A model generated the notes under the pieces. The model was given only the letters and a program-made list of their open reading frames with translations. It searched no databases and had not been told where the DNA came from. Below, piece after piece: positions 22,625 to 31,615 of a stretch of DNA of 64,000 nucleotides. The stretch comes from Allofrancisella guangzhouensis. Its GTDB lineage: Bacteria > Pseudomonadota > Gammaproteobacteria > Francisellales > Francisellaceae. Position 1 is the stretch's first letter. Each line of letters begins with the position of its first letter. A program made the translations under genes and the position numbers. The stretch spans positions 744,001 through 808,000 of the forward strand of contig NZ_CP010427.1 in NCBI RefSeq assembly GCF_000815225.1. The letters run 5' to 3'.

Positions 22625-23920
22625 TTAAGCTCTATTTTTATTGGTAGAACCTAGTTTTCTAATTAAACAATAATAAAACCCATCACCATTTTCTTCAAAC
22701 GGTAATATTTGGTAACCAAAATCTGTTTTGTACTCTTCTAGAAGTAGTATTTTTTCAATTTTAGCGTCATGGTTGTTTTTTAGAAACCTTTTTATTTGAT
22801 CTTGGTTTTCTTGCTTTAGTATTGAGCAAGTTATATATAAAAGATAACCATTTTCTTCTAAATTATTATCCCATAAGTTTTGTAAAATTTGTTGCTGTAA
22901 TTGTTGAATGTTTTCAATATCTTTAGGTTTTCGTAGAAGCTTAATATCAGGATTTCGCTTTATAGTTCCTAAAGCAGAACAGGGTGCATCAAAAACTATT
23001 TTGTTAAATTTTCCATTAAAAGGTTTAGATAAGTCATGTTTGACTATGCTAATGTTATTACTTGGATTAATTCTAGTTATATTACTTTTTAGTAATTCTA
23101 ATCTTTTATCAAGTATATCAACAGCAGTAATTTTAGTTTCAGGATTTAATTCTATGAGATGTGTTGTTTTACCACCAGGGGCAGCACATGCATCTAATAT
23201 ATTATCGGTACCTTTAGGATCGATTATCCAACCAGCGTATTGTGCGGATATATCTTGTACAGTGAAATACCCATTATGAAAAAGTTGATTTTTTTGTATA
23301 TCAATAGCTGTCTCTAATTTTATACAGTTTTCTACTTTAGTAGTGGAAAATATAATGTCGTTTTCTTTTAAATGATTGGTAACTATTCTGGGGTCTTTAC
23401 TACTATTAAGTCGTATAAACATATTAGCTTTAGAATTGATACCTTTAGCTATTTTAAGGTGGAGTTTTGGGTATTGCTCTTTGAATACATTGGTTATCCA
23501 GTTAGGTATATCTGTAAGCTTGTATTCTAAATATTCAATTTTAATTTGCTCTATATTTCTTAGAATATTTCTTAATACACCGTTGACAAGCTTTTTTGCC
23601 CAAATAACTTTTAAATCTTTACAAGCGTTTACAGTTTCATTAATAGTAGCATAATGAGGTTGGTTAATTTCTAAAAGTTGTAAGATTCCTAGCATTATTA
23701 GGGTTTTAATATTGGACTTAGTATTTTTATTTATAACAATTTGGGTGATCTTTTCTATAGAATAATAATTTCTAAAAAATTCATAGCAAAGCAGTTTTAT
23801 AAAAGATTTATCTTGATCAGTTATTTGCAATTGAGACAATCTATAATCAATTGTTAAAAGAGAGTATTTGTTAGCTAAAACATCGGTAATAGATTTAACA
23901 GCAATAGCTCTAGTATTCAT
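22625..23920 (-). CDS. rsmB: 16S rRNA m5C967 methyltransferase RsmB
   Basis: A 431-aa SAM-dependent methyltransferase. Residues 1-130 resemble the NusB-like RNA-binding domain. The catalytic domain carries LDACAAPGGKTTHLIEL (SAM binding), VFDAPCSALGTIKRNPD (motif IV cysteine) and YITCSILKQENQDQI (motif VI catalytic cysteine). Its start overlaps the suhB stop by one base (TAATG), so the pair is translationally coupled. Confidence 0.95.
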   Translation of the reverse strand: MNTRAIAVKSITDVLANKYSLLTIDYRLSQLQITDQDKSFIKLLCYEFFRNYYSIEKITQIVINKNTKSNIKTLIMLGILQLLEINQPHYATINETVNACKDLKVIWAKKLVNGVLRNILRNIEQIKIEYLEYKLTDIPNWITNVFKEQYPKLHLKIAKGINSKANMFIRLNSSKDPRIVTNHLKENDIIFSTTKVENCIKLETAIDIQKNQLFHNGYFTVQDISAQYAGWIIDPKGTDNILDACAAPGGKTTHLIELNPETKITAVDILDKRLELLKSNITRINPSNNISIVKHDLSKPFNGKFNKIVFDAPCSALGTIKRNPDIKLLRKPKDIENIQQLQQQILQNLWDNNLEENGYLLYITCSILKQENQDQIKRFLKNNHDAKIEKILLLEEYKTDFGYQILPFEENGDGFYYCLIRKLGSTNKNRA

Positions 23921-24711
23921 TATTTAACGTGTTTTGCTAGAAGCTTTATAAGTTTTGGTTGTATTTTTTTATTTCCAGCAACTATTACTTCTAAATTGTC
24001 GATATCACTGATACCTTTAATATCTGTAACAATAGCGCCAGCCTCTTTTGCGATAACATATCCGGCTGCAATATCCCATAGCTTAACAGAACCACAAGCC
24101 CAAAGTCCATCAATATACCCGGCTGCTAAATACGCCATATCCATAGCGATACTGCCTGAGTATCTATAACCTGCGATCTGTTGTTGAAGTTTTATTAATT
24201 CTGCCACATAACTATCATTGAAAATCTTGCGTGAATATTTTAATGATGCTGATATCAAAGTATTATCTAGCTCTTTGCTTTGTGCTACTCTAATCTTCTT
24301 GCCATTTAACTGGGCACCTTGTCCTTTATATGCACTAAACATCAGGTCCAAGAATGGATTATAAATTACACCAAGAACTAGTTCATCATCCTTTTTTAGA
24401 GCTATAGAGATACAGCAGTGTGGCAAGCCATGTATAAAGTTATTGGTGCCATCAATAGGGTCAATTATCCAAGTAAACTTACTTTCTTTGTTACCAAACT
24501 CACCAGCTTCTTCTGTAATAAAATAGTCATCAAAACCTAATTTTTTTATATTATCAACAAGAAAGTCTTCTACAGCTACATCAATATTTGACATAAAAGT
24601 ATTGTTAGATTTTTTAGTGATTTTTATAGAGCTTAGATCATTTTGAGCTTGTAGAATTATTTTTCCTGCTTTCCTAGCAAGAATAGTAACCGCATTTACG
24701 ATTGGCTTCAT
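23920..24711 (-). CDS. suhB: Inositol-1-monophosphatase family protein (SuhB)
   Basis: A 263-aa Mg-dependent phosphatase of the IMPase superfamily. Metal-binding motifs are visible: EEAGEFG, IDPIDGTNNFIHGLP and WACGSVKLWDIAAG (WDIAAG motif). In E. coli SuhB also helps rRNA antitermination with the Nus factors. An adjacent rRNA operon and coupling to an rRNA methyltransferase gene are compatible with that role, but this is inference. Confidence 0.93.
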   Translation of the reverse strand: MKPIVNAVTILARKAGKIILQAQNDLSSIKITKKSNNTFMSNIDVAVEDFLVDNIKKLGFDDYFITEEAGEFGNKESKFTWIIDPIDGTNNFIHGLPHCCISIALKKDDELVLGVIYNPFLDLMFSAYKGQGAQLNGKKIRVAQSKELDNTLISASLKYSRKIFNDSYVAELIKLQQQIAGYRYSGSIAMDMAYLAAGYIDGLWACGSVKLWDIAAGYVIAKEAGAIVTDIKGISDIDNLEVIVAGNKKIQPKLIKLLAKHVK

Positions 24712-24851
24712 AGTTAGAATTTAAAGTTATTAGAATTTTTTATATGATACATTATTTGGTGATAAAATAGCATAGTTACGTTGAAATAAACTTTTATTAG
24801 ATGAAGCGCAAATTATTGAACTCTGACTAATTTAGAATTTATGGTTCAACA

Positions 24852-25904
24852 TTAAATTATACTAGTTATTAGATAAGTGATAGCAAGTCCACCAAAAAAT
24901 AACCAAGCGAATAATATTAACGCTAATAATAAAGGTTTAACTCCTGCTTTGATAAATTTAGATACATGAGTTTCAAGACCAAGGGCAGTCATAGCCATAG
25001 CTAAAAGAAATTGATCTATTTGGACTATTGAGTGTACTGCAGCGTGAGGTAGCAGGTTTAAAGAATTAAATCCTGCTACCATAACAAATCCAATGGCAAA
25101 CCAAGGGATAATTTTCATAATAGAATTAGTAGATGTTTGAGAATGCGTCTTATGTGCAACATCAACAACAGTCTTAGACAACCATATACCTATAACTATT
25201 AACATAGGGGCTAACATCATTACGCGGAGCATTTTTACAGTTACAGCTATTTCTTCAGCATGATGACCCACAGCGCTACCAGCAGCTACTACTTGGGCAA
25301 CTTCATGAATAGATCCACCAGCAAAAATCCCATATTGTATCTGGTTCAAATTACCTAGAAGACCAGCTTTCATTAAAACAGGGTATAAAAACATACTAAT
25401 TGTACCAAATAACACAACAGTACCTACAGCCATAGCGGCTTTATAGGATTCAGATTTTAATGTTCCTTCAGCAGCTAGTACAGCAGCAGCTCCGCAAATA
25501 GCACTACCAGCAGCTACTAATATAGAACTATCTCTGTCTAAACGAAAGACTTTTGTGCCTATGGTTATTCCTAAAAGTAGGGTTGAAACTAGCATAATAA
25601 TAGATACTAAAAAGCCTGCCAGTCCTACAGATGCTATAAGTTGAAAAGTTAAATTAAAGCCATAAAAAATAATGGCTAACCTGAGTATTCTTTTTGCGCT
25701 AAATATTATACCTTTTTTCCATTGACTTATTATTCTACTAGCAGGTGTATGAATTAGTATCATGCCTAGTAAAATACCAATAATTAAAGGACTAATTCCT
25801 AGCTTAGCAATAGTAGGGACTTTTGCGATAAAATATGCAATACCGGCTATTATAGCAACGAATATTACACCGTAAATTGTATTTAAAGAGAAATGTTTTT
25901 TCAT
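24852..25904 (-). CDS. YeiH/UPF0324-family putative sulfate exporter
   Basis: A 350-aa membrane protein with about ten hydrophobic segments. It contains the family hallmarks GSAICGAAAVLAAEGTLKS, the SIHEVAQVVAAGSAVG loop and ALGLETHVSKFIKAGVKPL. The transport role of this family is weakly established and the substrate is uncertain. Monocistronic on the minus strand, with about 140 bases before suhB and 155 bases after the TsgA-like gene. Confidence 0.85.
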   Translation of the reverse strand: MKKHFSLNTIYGVIFVAIIAGIAYFIAKVPTIAKLGISPLIIGILLGMILIHTPASRIISQWKKGIIFSAKRILRLAIIFYGFNLTFQLIASVGLAGFLVSIIMLVSTLLLGITIGTKVFRLDRDSSILVAAGSAICGAAAVLAAEGTLKSESYKAAMAVGTVVLFGTISMFLYPVLMKAGLLGNLNQIQYGIFAGGSIHEVAQVVAAGSAVGHHAEEIAVTVKMLRVMMLAPMLIVIGIWLSKTVVDVAHKTHSQTSTNSIMKIIPWFAIGFVMVAGFNSLNLLPHAAVHSIVQIDQFLLAMAMTALGLETHVSKFIKAGVKPLLLALILFAWLFFGGLAITYLITSII

Positions 25905-26059
25905 TATTTTTCCTTGTTATATTCTTTTTCTATAAATATACTCTATGAAAGTTTTTTTTAAAAACAAAAAGAAATTATAAGTGTTATCAAAAAAATCAAT
26001 ATATAGTTTGGTGTGAGATGTAAGAATTTTTTTGAAAAAGGTTGGTGGAATATAAGAAT

Positions 26060-27271
26060 TTAGTGAGCCATTAATTTCCTTTTTTCTTTTGAGTAAATAA
26101 CAGCAAAGATGATTAACATGAAGGATATAAAGTAAAAGATAATTACAGCATTCATTACAGTTGTTAGACCAAAAAATTTATTTATAAAAGCACCTGTAGT
26201 TGTAGATAAAGCTGTACCTGTTGTACCAAATAAAAGAATAGTGGTTATTAGTGTAGGTGGTGGGTTCTCCATTTGGAAAGTTCCATAAGCTAGTAATCCA
26301 GCATATATATAACAGTTAAATAGGCCAAATATAACTGCAGATTTTAAAACTGTACTTATATCAGGTATATAGATAATACATGATAAAGCGATTAACCCTA
26401 CAAATGTAAACAATGGAAGGATAAGTCTTAAAGGAACAACTCTAGTTATTAACGGGCTTATAAATAAACCTATACTTTGAGCTGTCCAAAAGTAAGATAA
26501 CGGTTTATTAGCATCTATAGCTCCCCATCCGAGTATTTCTTGGAAATACGTTTGAGCGTAACTGGTCATAATTAGTTGTGCCAGTAAAAATAAAAAAGCT
26601 GAGAAAGCTATACAATATAAACTAAAGTTCCACGAAGAAAAATTTAGATTAAGTTTTGAGTTTTTAGTATCGGTTGTGTCCCTATTAAGTATTGAAAAGT
26701 CAGAGAATATTGTTAATAATAGTATTGCTATAGCTGTTATTTGTAAAATTGAGTATACGGTATACCATTGAAAGTTCTTCGTAATTAAATATGCAGCGAA
26801 AATAGGAATTAAGGCGCCACCAAAACTAAAAAAGAAATCAGTAAAAATGACATTCATAGCTCTTATTTTATGGTCACTATAAATATGTACAATCATATAG
26901 CTACCTATAGCCATAAATAATCCTCCAGTAATACCTACGCAAGTTAGTAATATTTTTAGCGTGAAGATTGATGGAAAAACACTTGTAAATAGTGAGGATA
27001 TAACACCAATAGTAACCGCTACCATTAATAAAAGCTTTATTGAAAACTTATTCATTAAGAAACCAATTATAAGTATAGAAAACCACATGGCTACATTAAT
27101 AAAAGTAAAAGCAAAACCTATGTTGCTATCTCCAAAATATTCTGATAAAGGACGCATTACAGCTCCGGTCACTAAAACGACATTAGCTGTATAGAAGTAA
27201 CAAAGGTAACAAGTTATAGTTATTAATAGCTTATTTTTGAAGGTTGTTGTATGATGTGTTTTATTTTTCAT
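26060..27271 (-). CDS. TsgA-like MFS transporter
   Basis: A 403-aa, 12-TM protein. The layout follows E. coli TsgA: VLVTGAVMRPLSEYFG, FTFINVAMWFSILIIGFLM, SIGTF-like AIGSYMIVHIYSD, FTDFFFSFGGALIPIFAAYL and WYTVYSILQ. TsgA has unknown substrate and only loose links to selenite/tellurite stress. No operon partner. Confidence 0.75.
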   Translation of the reverse strand: MKNKTHHTTTFKNKLLITITCYLCYFYTANVVLVTGAVMRPLSEYFGDSNIGFAFTFINVAMWFSILIIGFLMNKFSIKLLLMVAVTIGVISSLFTSVFPSIFTLKILLTCVGITGGLFMAIGSYMIVHIYSDHKIRAMNVIFTDFFFSFGGALIPIFAAYLITKNFQWYTVYSILQITAIAILLLTIFSDFSILNRDTTDTKNSKLNLNFSSWNFSLYCIAFSAFLFLLAQLIMTSYAQTYFQEILGWGAIDANKPLSYFWTAQSIGLFISPLITRVVPLRLILPLFTFVGLIALSCIIYIPDISTVLKSAVIFGLFNCYIYAGLLAYGTFQMENPPPTLITTILLFGTTGTALSTTTGAFINKFFGLTTVMNAVIIFYFISFMLIIFAVIYSKEKRKLMAH

Positions 27272-27466
27272 TAATGATTCCGTAAGAAGGATGATGTCAA
27301 AGCTTTATTTTTGCATATTGTGATATTTTTAGCAAGATACCGTTTACTGCTTAAGTTACTTATTTTCTATAAGGTTTAGAGAGATAAGAATTCTAAGATT
27401 TTTAAAGCGCTAAGAATGAGTCTGAGCATTATCACACCAATATTTACAATAGAATCTAACAACTTA

Positions 27467-29059
27467 TTAGAGGGTTTTTATATATTTCTTTAAGTTAGAT
27501 AAAATATTATAGTAAGATGATTTCTGAACAGAAGCGCTTTTATAACTTTTTTCATATTGGTTACTTTCTAAATATAAATTATCGTATTTCTCATCTAGTT
27601 TTGGCATGATATAAACCCCATATTCTAATAGAATAATTTCATTATCAATAATTGCTATTATTTGGGGTATACTATTACTGTTTTCTAATAATTTAAGCAT
27701 AAAAATAGCTCGATTATTATAATGGTGGTTGCTAAATATATTATGAAAAGAATTGAATATATATTTATCTTTAAGCATTTGTATACAATAAAGTTTTAAA
27801 TCTATTACAGAGAGGTTTTGTTGCTCTAAAGCAACTTGAGGCAATAACATTTGTTTTAATGGTTTCTTATTTATTTCATTATCATATTTAACTAACAAAT
27901 CTTTGAGTATCCCTGAGAATTCACTAAAATTTTCACATTTACGCATTTTGTTTATAGAATCAAAAGTTTTATTTATATCTAGATTGAGGGTATGTTCCAA
28001 TAACAACAAAGTTTCTTTTATCGCATTTTCTGAATCATTTATAATAGGGTCGTTTTTGTACACACTGTTTTTATTGATATTTTTATTAATTAGTGTGGAG
28101 TATATTTCGCTAATAGTCATTAATGTATAATCCAGTAAAGCTTCCATACTATCATTCATATGTTCATAGTTATCCTCCGAAATTTTACTCTCTAATAATG
28201 ACTTTTTAGCGTAAAATAAATTTTTACTATCTACATATATGTAAGATTTATTTAAAAGTGGATGTGTAATATCAATTTTGTTATTTGTTTTTTCAGCTAA
28301 ATATGATTGTCCATACTTATTACATCCTATTTTATTATCTTTGTTAGTGTATGCAGGTAAATACTCCATAATTCTATTGCCTTTTGGATTTCTTCCAAAA
28401 GGCATTTTCACATATGATACTCTAGTCATATTATAAATATATGATTGTAGCTTGTGAGCAAATTCTTGAGCAAAAGGTTTTATGTGACTATTATTATATT
28501 CTTCATTATAAAGACCAGCTACGCACACATCTAATTCTACAAAATTTATAATTTCATTTTCAAGTAGTTTAACTTGGCCTTGATGATTGAAAAAGCTAGC
28601 ACAAAGATAGGCTAACTCGTGTGCTGATAGTGCACCTGCTTTCTGATAAGTTTCCCCATGTCCAGTAAAGAATAATTTCATTTTAAGTGGCGAACCATTT
28701 TTAAAACGCAAAGAATCTCTTAGAGCAGGTATAACAATCGTATTTAGCTCTTTAACACATTGATTATAACTGTCTGTACGTGATACTATAAATTTAGCAT
28801 TTTTATAACTATCTTTAGCCTTCTTCTTTCCATAGACAGTCATCTCTTCATATACTTGTTTAGCAGAGTCTTTTGAAATTAATAATCTATTTTTAATAGA
28901 ACTATACTCTTCAACAGTAGTTTCTACAAAACCATTATTGATATTGTTTTGGTAAGTTGGACCACCTACTCTCATGTCTATGGCATTATTTATAGGATTT
29001 ATACCATCTTTAGACGTTGAATAGCTAGCTAACATCCATATAAAATCATACATAATCAA
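27467..29059 (-). CDS. Orphan protein with clan CD (caspase/C80-like) His-Cys pair
   Basis: 530 aa, no signal peptide seen. Residues 125-205 read like the core of clan CD cysteine peptidases (caspase-haemoglobinase fold). A beta strand ends in FFTGHGET with His134; 45 residues later a second strand ends in VELDVCVAG with Cys179, followed by KPFAQEFAHKL, a helix like that in C80/C14 enzymes. The C-terminal 300 residues are helical and charged. The gene is 51 bases downstream of the Fic-like gene on the same strand, probably the same transcript. Protease activity is predicted only; a target or autoprocessing site cannot be named. Possible secreted effector or toxin. Confidence 0.6.
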   Translation of the reverse strand: MIMYDFIWMLASYSTSKDGINPINNAIDMRVGGPTYQNNINNGFVETTVEEYSSIKNRLLISKDSAKQVYEEMTVYGKKKAKDSYKNAKFIVSRTDSYNQCVKELNTIVIPALRDSLRFKNGSPLKMKLFFTGHGETYQKAGALSAHELAYLCASFFNHQGQVKLLENEIINFVELDVCVAGLYNEEYNNSHIKPFAQEFAHKLQSYIYNMTRVSYVKMPFGRNPKGNRIMEYLPAYTNKDNKIGCNKYGQSYLAEKTNNKIDITHPLLNKSYIYVDSKNLFYAKKSLLESKISEDNYEHMNDSMEALLDYTLMTISEIYSTLINKNINKNSVYKNDPIINDSENAIKETLLLLEHTLNLDINKTFDSINKMRKCENFSEFSGILKDLLVKYDNEINKKPLKQMLLPQVALEQQNLSVIDLKLYCIQMLKDKYIFNSFHNIFSNHHYNNRAIFMLKLLENSNSIPQIIAIIDNEIILLEYGVYIMPKLDEKYDNLYLESNQYEKSYKSASVQKSSYYNILSNLKKYIKTL

Positions 29060-29110
29060 CCTTTACTTATAGTTTTTTATTATTTAACATGTGTATGTTT
29101 TCTGACCGTA

Positions 29111-30151
29111 TCATTTGTAGCGTGGATCTAAATTTCTGGAGTTTTGCTTTGTAGTGAAACAATAATAATTATTGAGTTTCTGTAAATTTATATCTCTTTC
29201 TTTTATACCACCTTCTTGCATCCATAAGCTTCTATTAACTTCGTATTTATCAGCGTTGCGTTCAATATATTTATCAGAAATCTCTCTTTCTTCCTTATGA
29301 AAATTATATCTCACTAGTGACGAAGCTCCACTTAACACATATGTAGCATTTTGAAGACCCATTTCTAATTCTTGGTATATCTGCTTCTTTGTACTGTTTC
29401 CACCCATGCTAGGATAATAAAACATGCAAGGGTTTCCTAAGTATTTATTGGTTTCAATTTTTACGAATGCACCAAGAGTACGTGTGTTCAAATCATTTTC
29501 TAAGTGACATATTTCAAGATTTTGTATAGTTTTTGCAAGTGCGTTAAATAACTTATATTTTCTTGTAGAAGCATTCTGACAAGCATCAATCCCATCAATA
29601 TCTCGGTTATATATATCCATAATAGCTTCGCATAATATGGCAGAATCTATATTAGTTAGGAAGTTTTTAGTTTTATGCAATAAACCAGATAACTTTTGCC
29701 CTGGAAAATAACCCATTTGGGCTGACATAAAAATAGAGTTATATTCTATTTTATCTAACATGATAGCGTTTATACCTAATTGCTTTCTTAGTTCATTAAA
29801 ATTTTCTATATGCTCCTGACTTATAGCCTTAGAAGTCTCGTAATCTACTAGCTCATAGCTGCATTGACAACCCTGCTTTATAGATGAAGTGTTAGCTTTT
29901 CCACCTGTTTTAGTTTTTATAATAGTATGAAGTTCTTTATATTTTTCTGCATTCCATCTTTGAGTGTTTTGCATTTTTATTATAGCTGCAATTTGGGCAG
30001 AATAGTAGCCTGGTTCTTCTTTCTCATATTCATCAGGTCTTTTAAGCCCATGTATATAGTTTTGTTTCCCTACAGGTACTTTTACCATATGGCGACCATC
30101 AGTTAGTAAGATTCTCCATAAGCTTTCTTCATTTTGATCCGGAAAAGGCAT
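29111..30151 (-). CDS. Orphan protein with divergent Fic-like motif
   Basis: 346 aa, cytosolic-looking. Residues 205-265 contain HLENDLNTRT (His216, Asp220, Asn222, Arg224, Thr225). This keeps the spacing of the Fic active site HPFxDxNxR, although Pro, Phe and both Gly are replaced. The context fits Fic-like proteins of intracellular bacteria: a long helix ending NLEICH before the motif, then a helix, then NPCMFYYPSMGGNSTKKQIYQEL. Fic enzymes usually transfer AMP or other phospho-groups to target hydroxyls. Activity here is uncertain because of the substitutions. It pairs with the downstream protease-like gene. Confidence 0.55.
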   Translation of the reverse strand: MPFPDQNEESLWRILLTDGRHMVKVPVGKQNYIHGLKRPDEYEKEEPGYYSAQIAAIIKMQNTQRWNAEKYKELHTIIKTKTGGKANTSSIKQGCQCSYELVDYETSKAISQEHIENFNELRKQLGINAIMLDKIEYNSIFMSAQMGYFPGQKLSGLLHKTKNFLTNIDSAILCEAIMDIYNRDIDGIDACQNASTRKYKLFNALAKTIQNLEICHLENDLNTRTLGAFVKIETNKYLGNPCMFYYPSMGGNSTKKQIYQELEMGLQNATYVLSGASSLVRYNFHKEEREISDKYIERNADKYEVNRSLWMQEGGIKERDINLQKLNNYYCFTTKQNSRNLDPRYK

Positions 30152-30375
30152 GATAAATATTTGTAGTAAATATATTAGAATTAAAACTATACTATACTTG
30201 TATGGTCTGGTTTTATATATGGGTTAATTAATAAAGGCTATCAATTTGGCACTAGTGTACAGTAAAAAAATTTTCAAAGTTGTTATGTGAGTGTATCAAG
30301 GCATTTGAAGACGAAGTAATAGTATGAAACAATATTTGACCTTCGAAAATTTTATATACTAACGATTTGAGGAGG

Positions 30376-31605
30376 CTAAATAGCATCACCCATTTGAAAC
30401 ATAGGCATATACATACTCACCACTAAGAAACCAACTACACCACCTAAAACTACCATGATGATGGGTTCTAGCATTGAACTTAAACTCTCAACGATTGTAT
30501 CTACTTCTTCTTGATAAACTCTATTTAGGTTACCAAGCATTGTCTCTAATGCTCCAGACTCTTCACCTACGGATATCATTTGTTCTACTAAAAAAGGAAA
30601 ACAACCAGTTTCCATTATAGCATCTTTAAAAGATGCACCTTCATTAATACTTTTTTTAATATCAAGAGCTGCTTGATCATATTTGGCGTTACCGGTTGCT
30701 AAGGAAACCATATCTAAAGCTCTTGTTAGGCTCATACCAGATTGAACAGTAATTTCAAGAGTGCTAGAAAATCGTGCTAAAGCTGATTTAAAAACTACTT
30801 CTCCAATAATTGGTATTTTGAGCATGAAGTGGTCTTGAAATATTTGAATTTTCGGGTACTTAAACTTTAATGACTTGTAAACACTAATAACTATGAATAT
30901 TCCTAATATTATTTTCCACCAAGCATCTTGCATAAAATTTGAAGCATTTACAGTCATTTGTGTAATTGCTGGTAAAGGTTTGCCAGAGTTTATAAACATA
31001 GCTGAAAATGCAGGTACTGCAAAGGTTAATAAAATACTAGTCACACCCGCAGCAATAACACATACGACTATAGGGTATGATAAGGCTTTTTTAACTTTCT
31101 TTTTTATAGATTGTAGATTTTCTCGTTGATCGGCTATTTTATTTAGCATTAGATCAAGGTTTCCTGATTCTTCACCAGCTGTGATCAAGCCTACATATAA
31201 TTTATCAAAAAGCTTTGGGAATTGACCAAGGGCTTTAGAAAACGATTCCCCACCTTCTATAGATTGTTTAAGTTGGATTGTCATAGCTTTTAAGCGAGGG
31301 TGTTTTCTAATTCCCATTATAAACACTTCAAATGATTTGATAATAGGAATACCAGCTTTTGTCATAGTAGCAAGTTGTCGAGTCATTTCAGTAATATCTT
31401 GATAAGAGATTTTCTTTGGTAGCATATCCTTAGGTTGTTTTTTGAGCTTAATTTCAGAATAACCTTTTTGTCTAAGTAGAATTTCAGCCTTCTCTTTTGT
31501 ATCAGCATCAATAGAACCTTTTATTCGTTTGCCATTTTTTAACTTTACTTTATAGATCCAAGATATTATGGTTATTGCATTCTTGTTTTTCCTTTCAAAT
31601 AACAT
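30376..31605 (-). CDS. pilC: Type IV pilus inner-membrane platform protein PilC
   Basis: A 409-aa polytopic GspF-family protein that anchors pilus assembly. Two tandem GspF domains are visible: TRQLATMTKAGIPIIKSFEVF with GLITAGEESGNLDLMLNKIADQ, and ARFSSTLEITVQSGMSLTRALDM with QMISVGEESGALETMLGNLNRVY. Three to four membrane segments, with the last near the C-terminus (VVLGGVVGFLVVSMYMP). AAGGA overlapping the pilB stop precedes the ATG; pilB-pilC form an operon. Confidence 0.94.
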   Translation of the reverse strand: MLFERKNKNAITIISWIYKVKLKNGKRIKGSIDADTKEKAEILLRQKGYSEIKLKKQPKDMLPKKISYQDITEMTRQLATMTKAGIPIIKSFEVFIMGIRKHPRLKAMTIQLKQSIEGGESFSKALGQFPKLFDKLYVGLITAGEESGNLDLMLNKIADQRENLQSIKKKVKKALSYPIVVCVIAAGVTSILLTFAVPAFSAMFINSGKPLPAITQMTVNASNFMQDAWWKIILGIFIVISVYKSLKFKYPKIQIFQDHFMLKIPIIGEVVFKSALARFSSTLEITVQSGMSLTRALDMVSLATGNAKYDQAALDIKKSINEGASFKDAIMETGCFPFLVEQMISVGEESGALETMLGNLNRVYQEEVDTIVESLSSMLEPIIMVVLGGVVGFLVVSMYMPMFQMGDAI

Positions 31606-31615
31606 AATTTTTTCC

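Noticed and set aside
22908-23279. A 123-codon plus-strand ORF
   Set aside because: Shadow of rsmB on the other strand.
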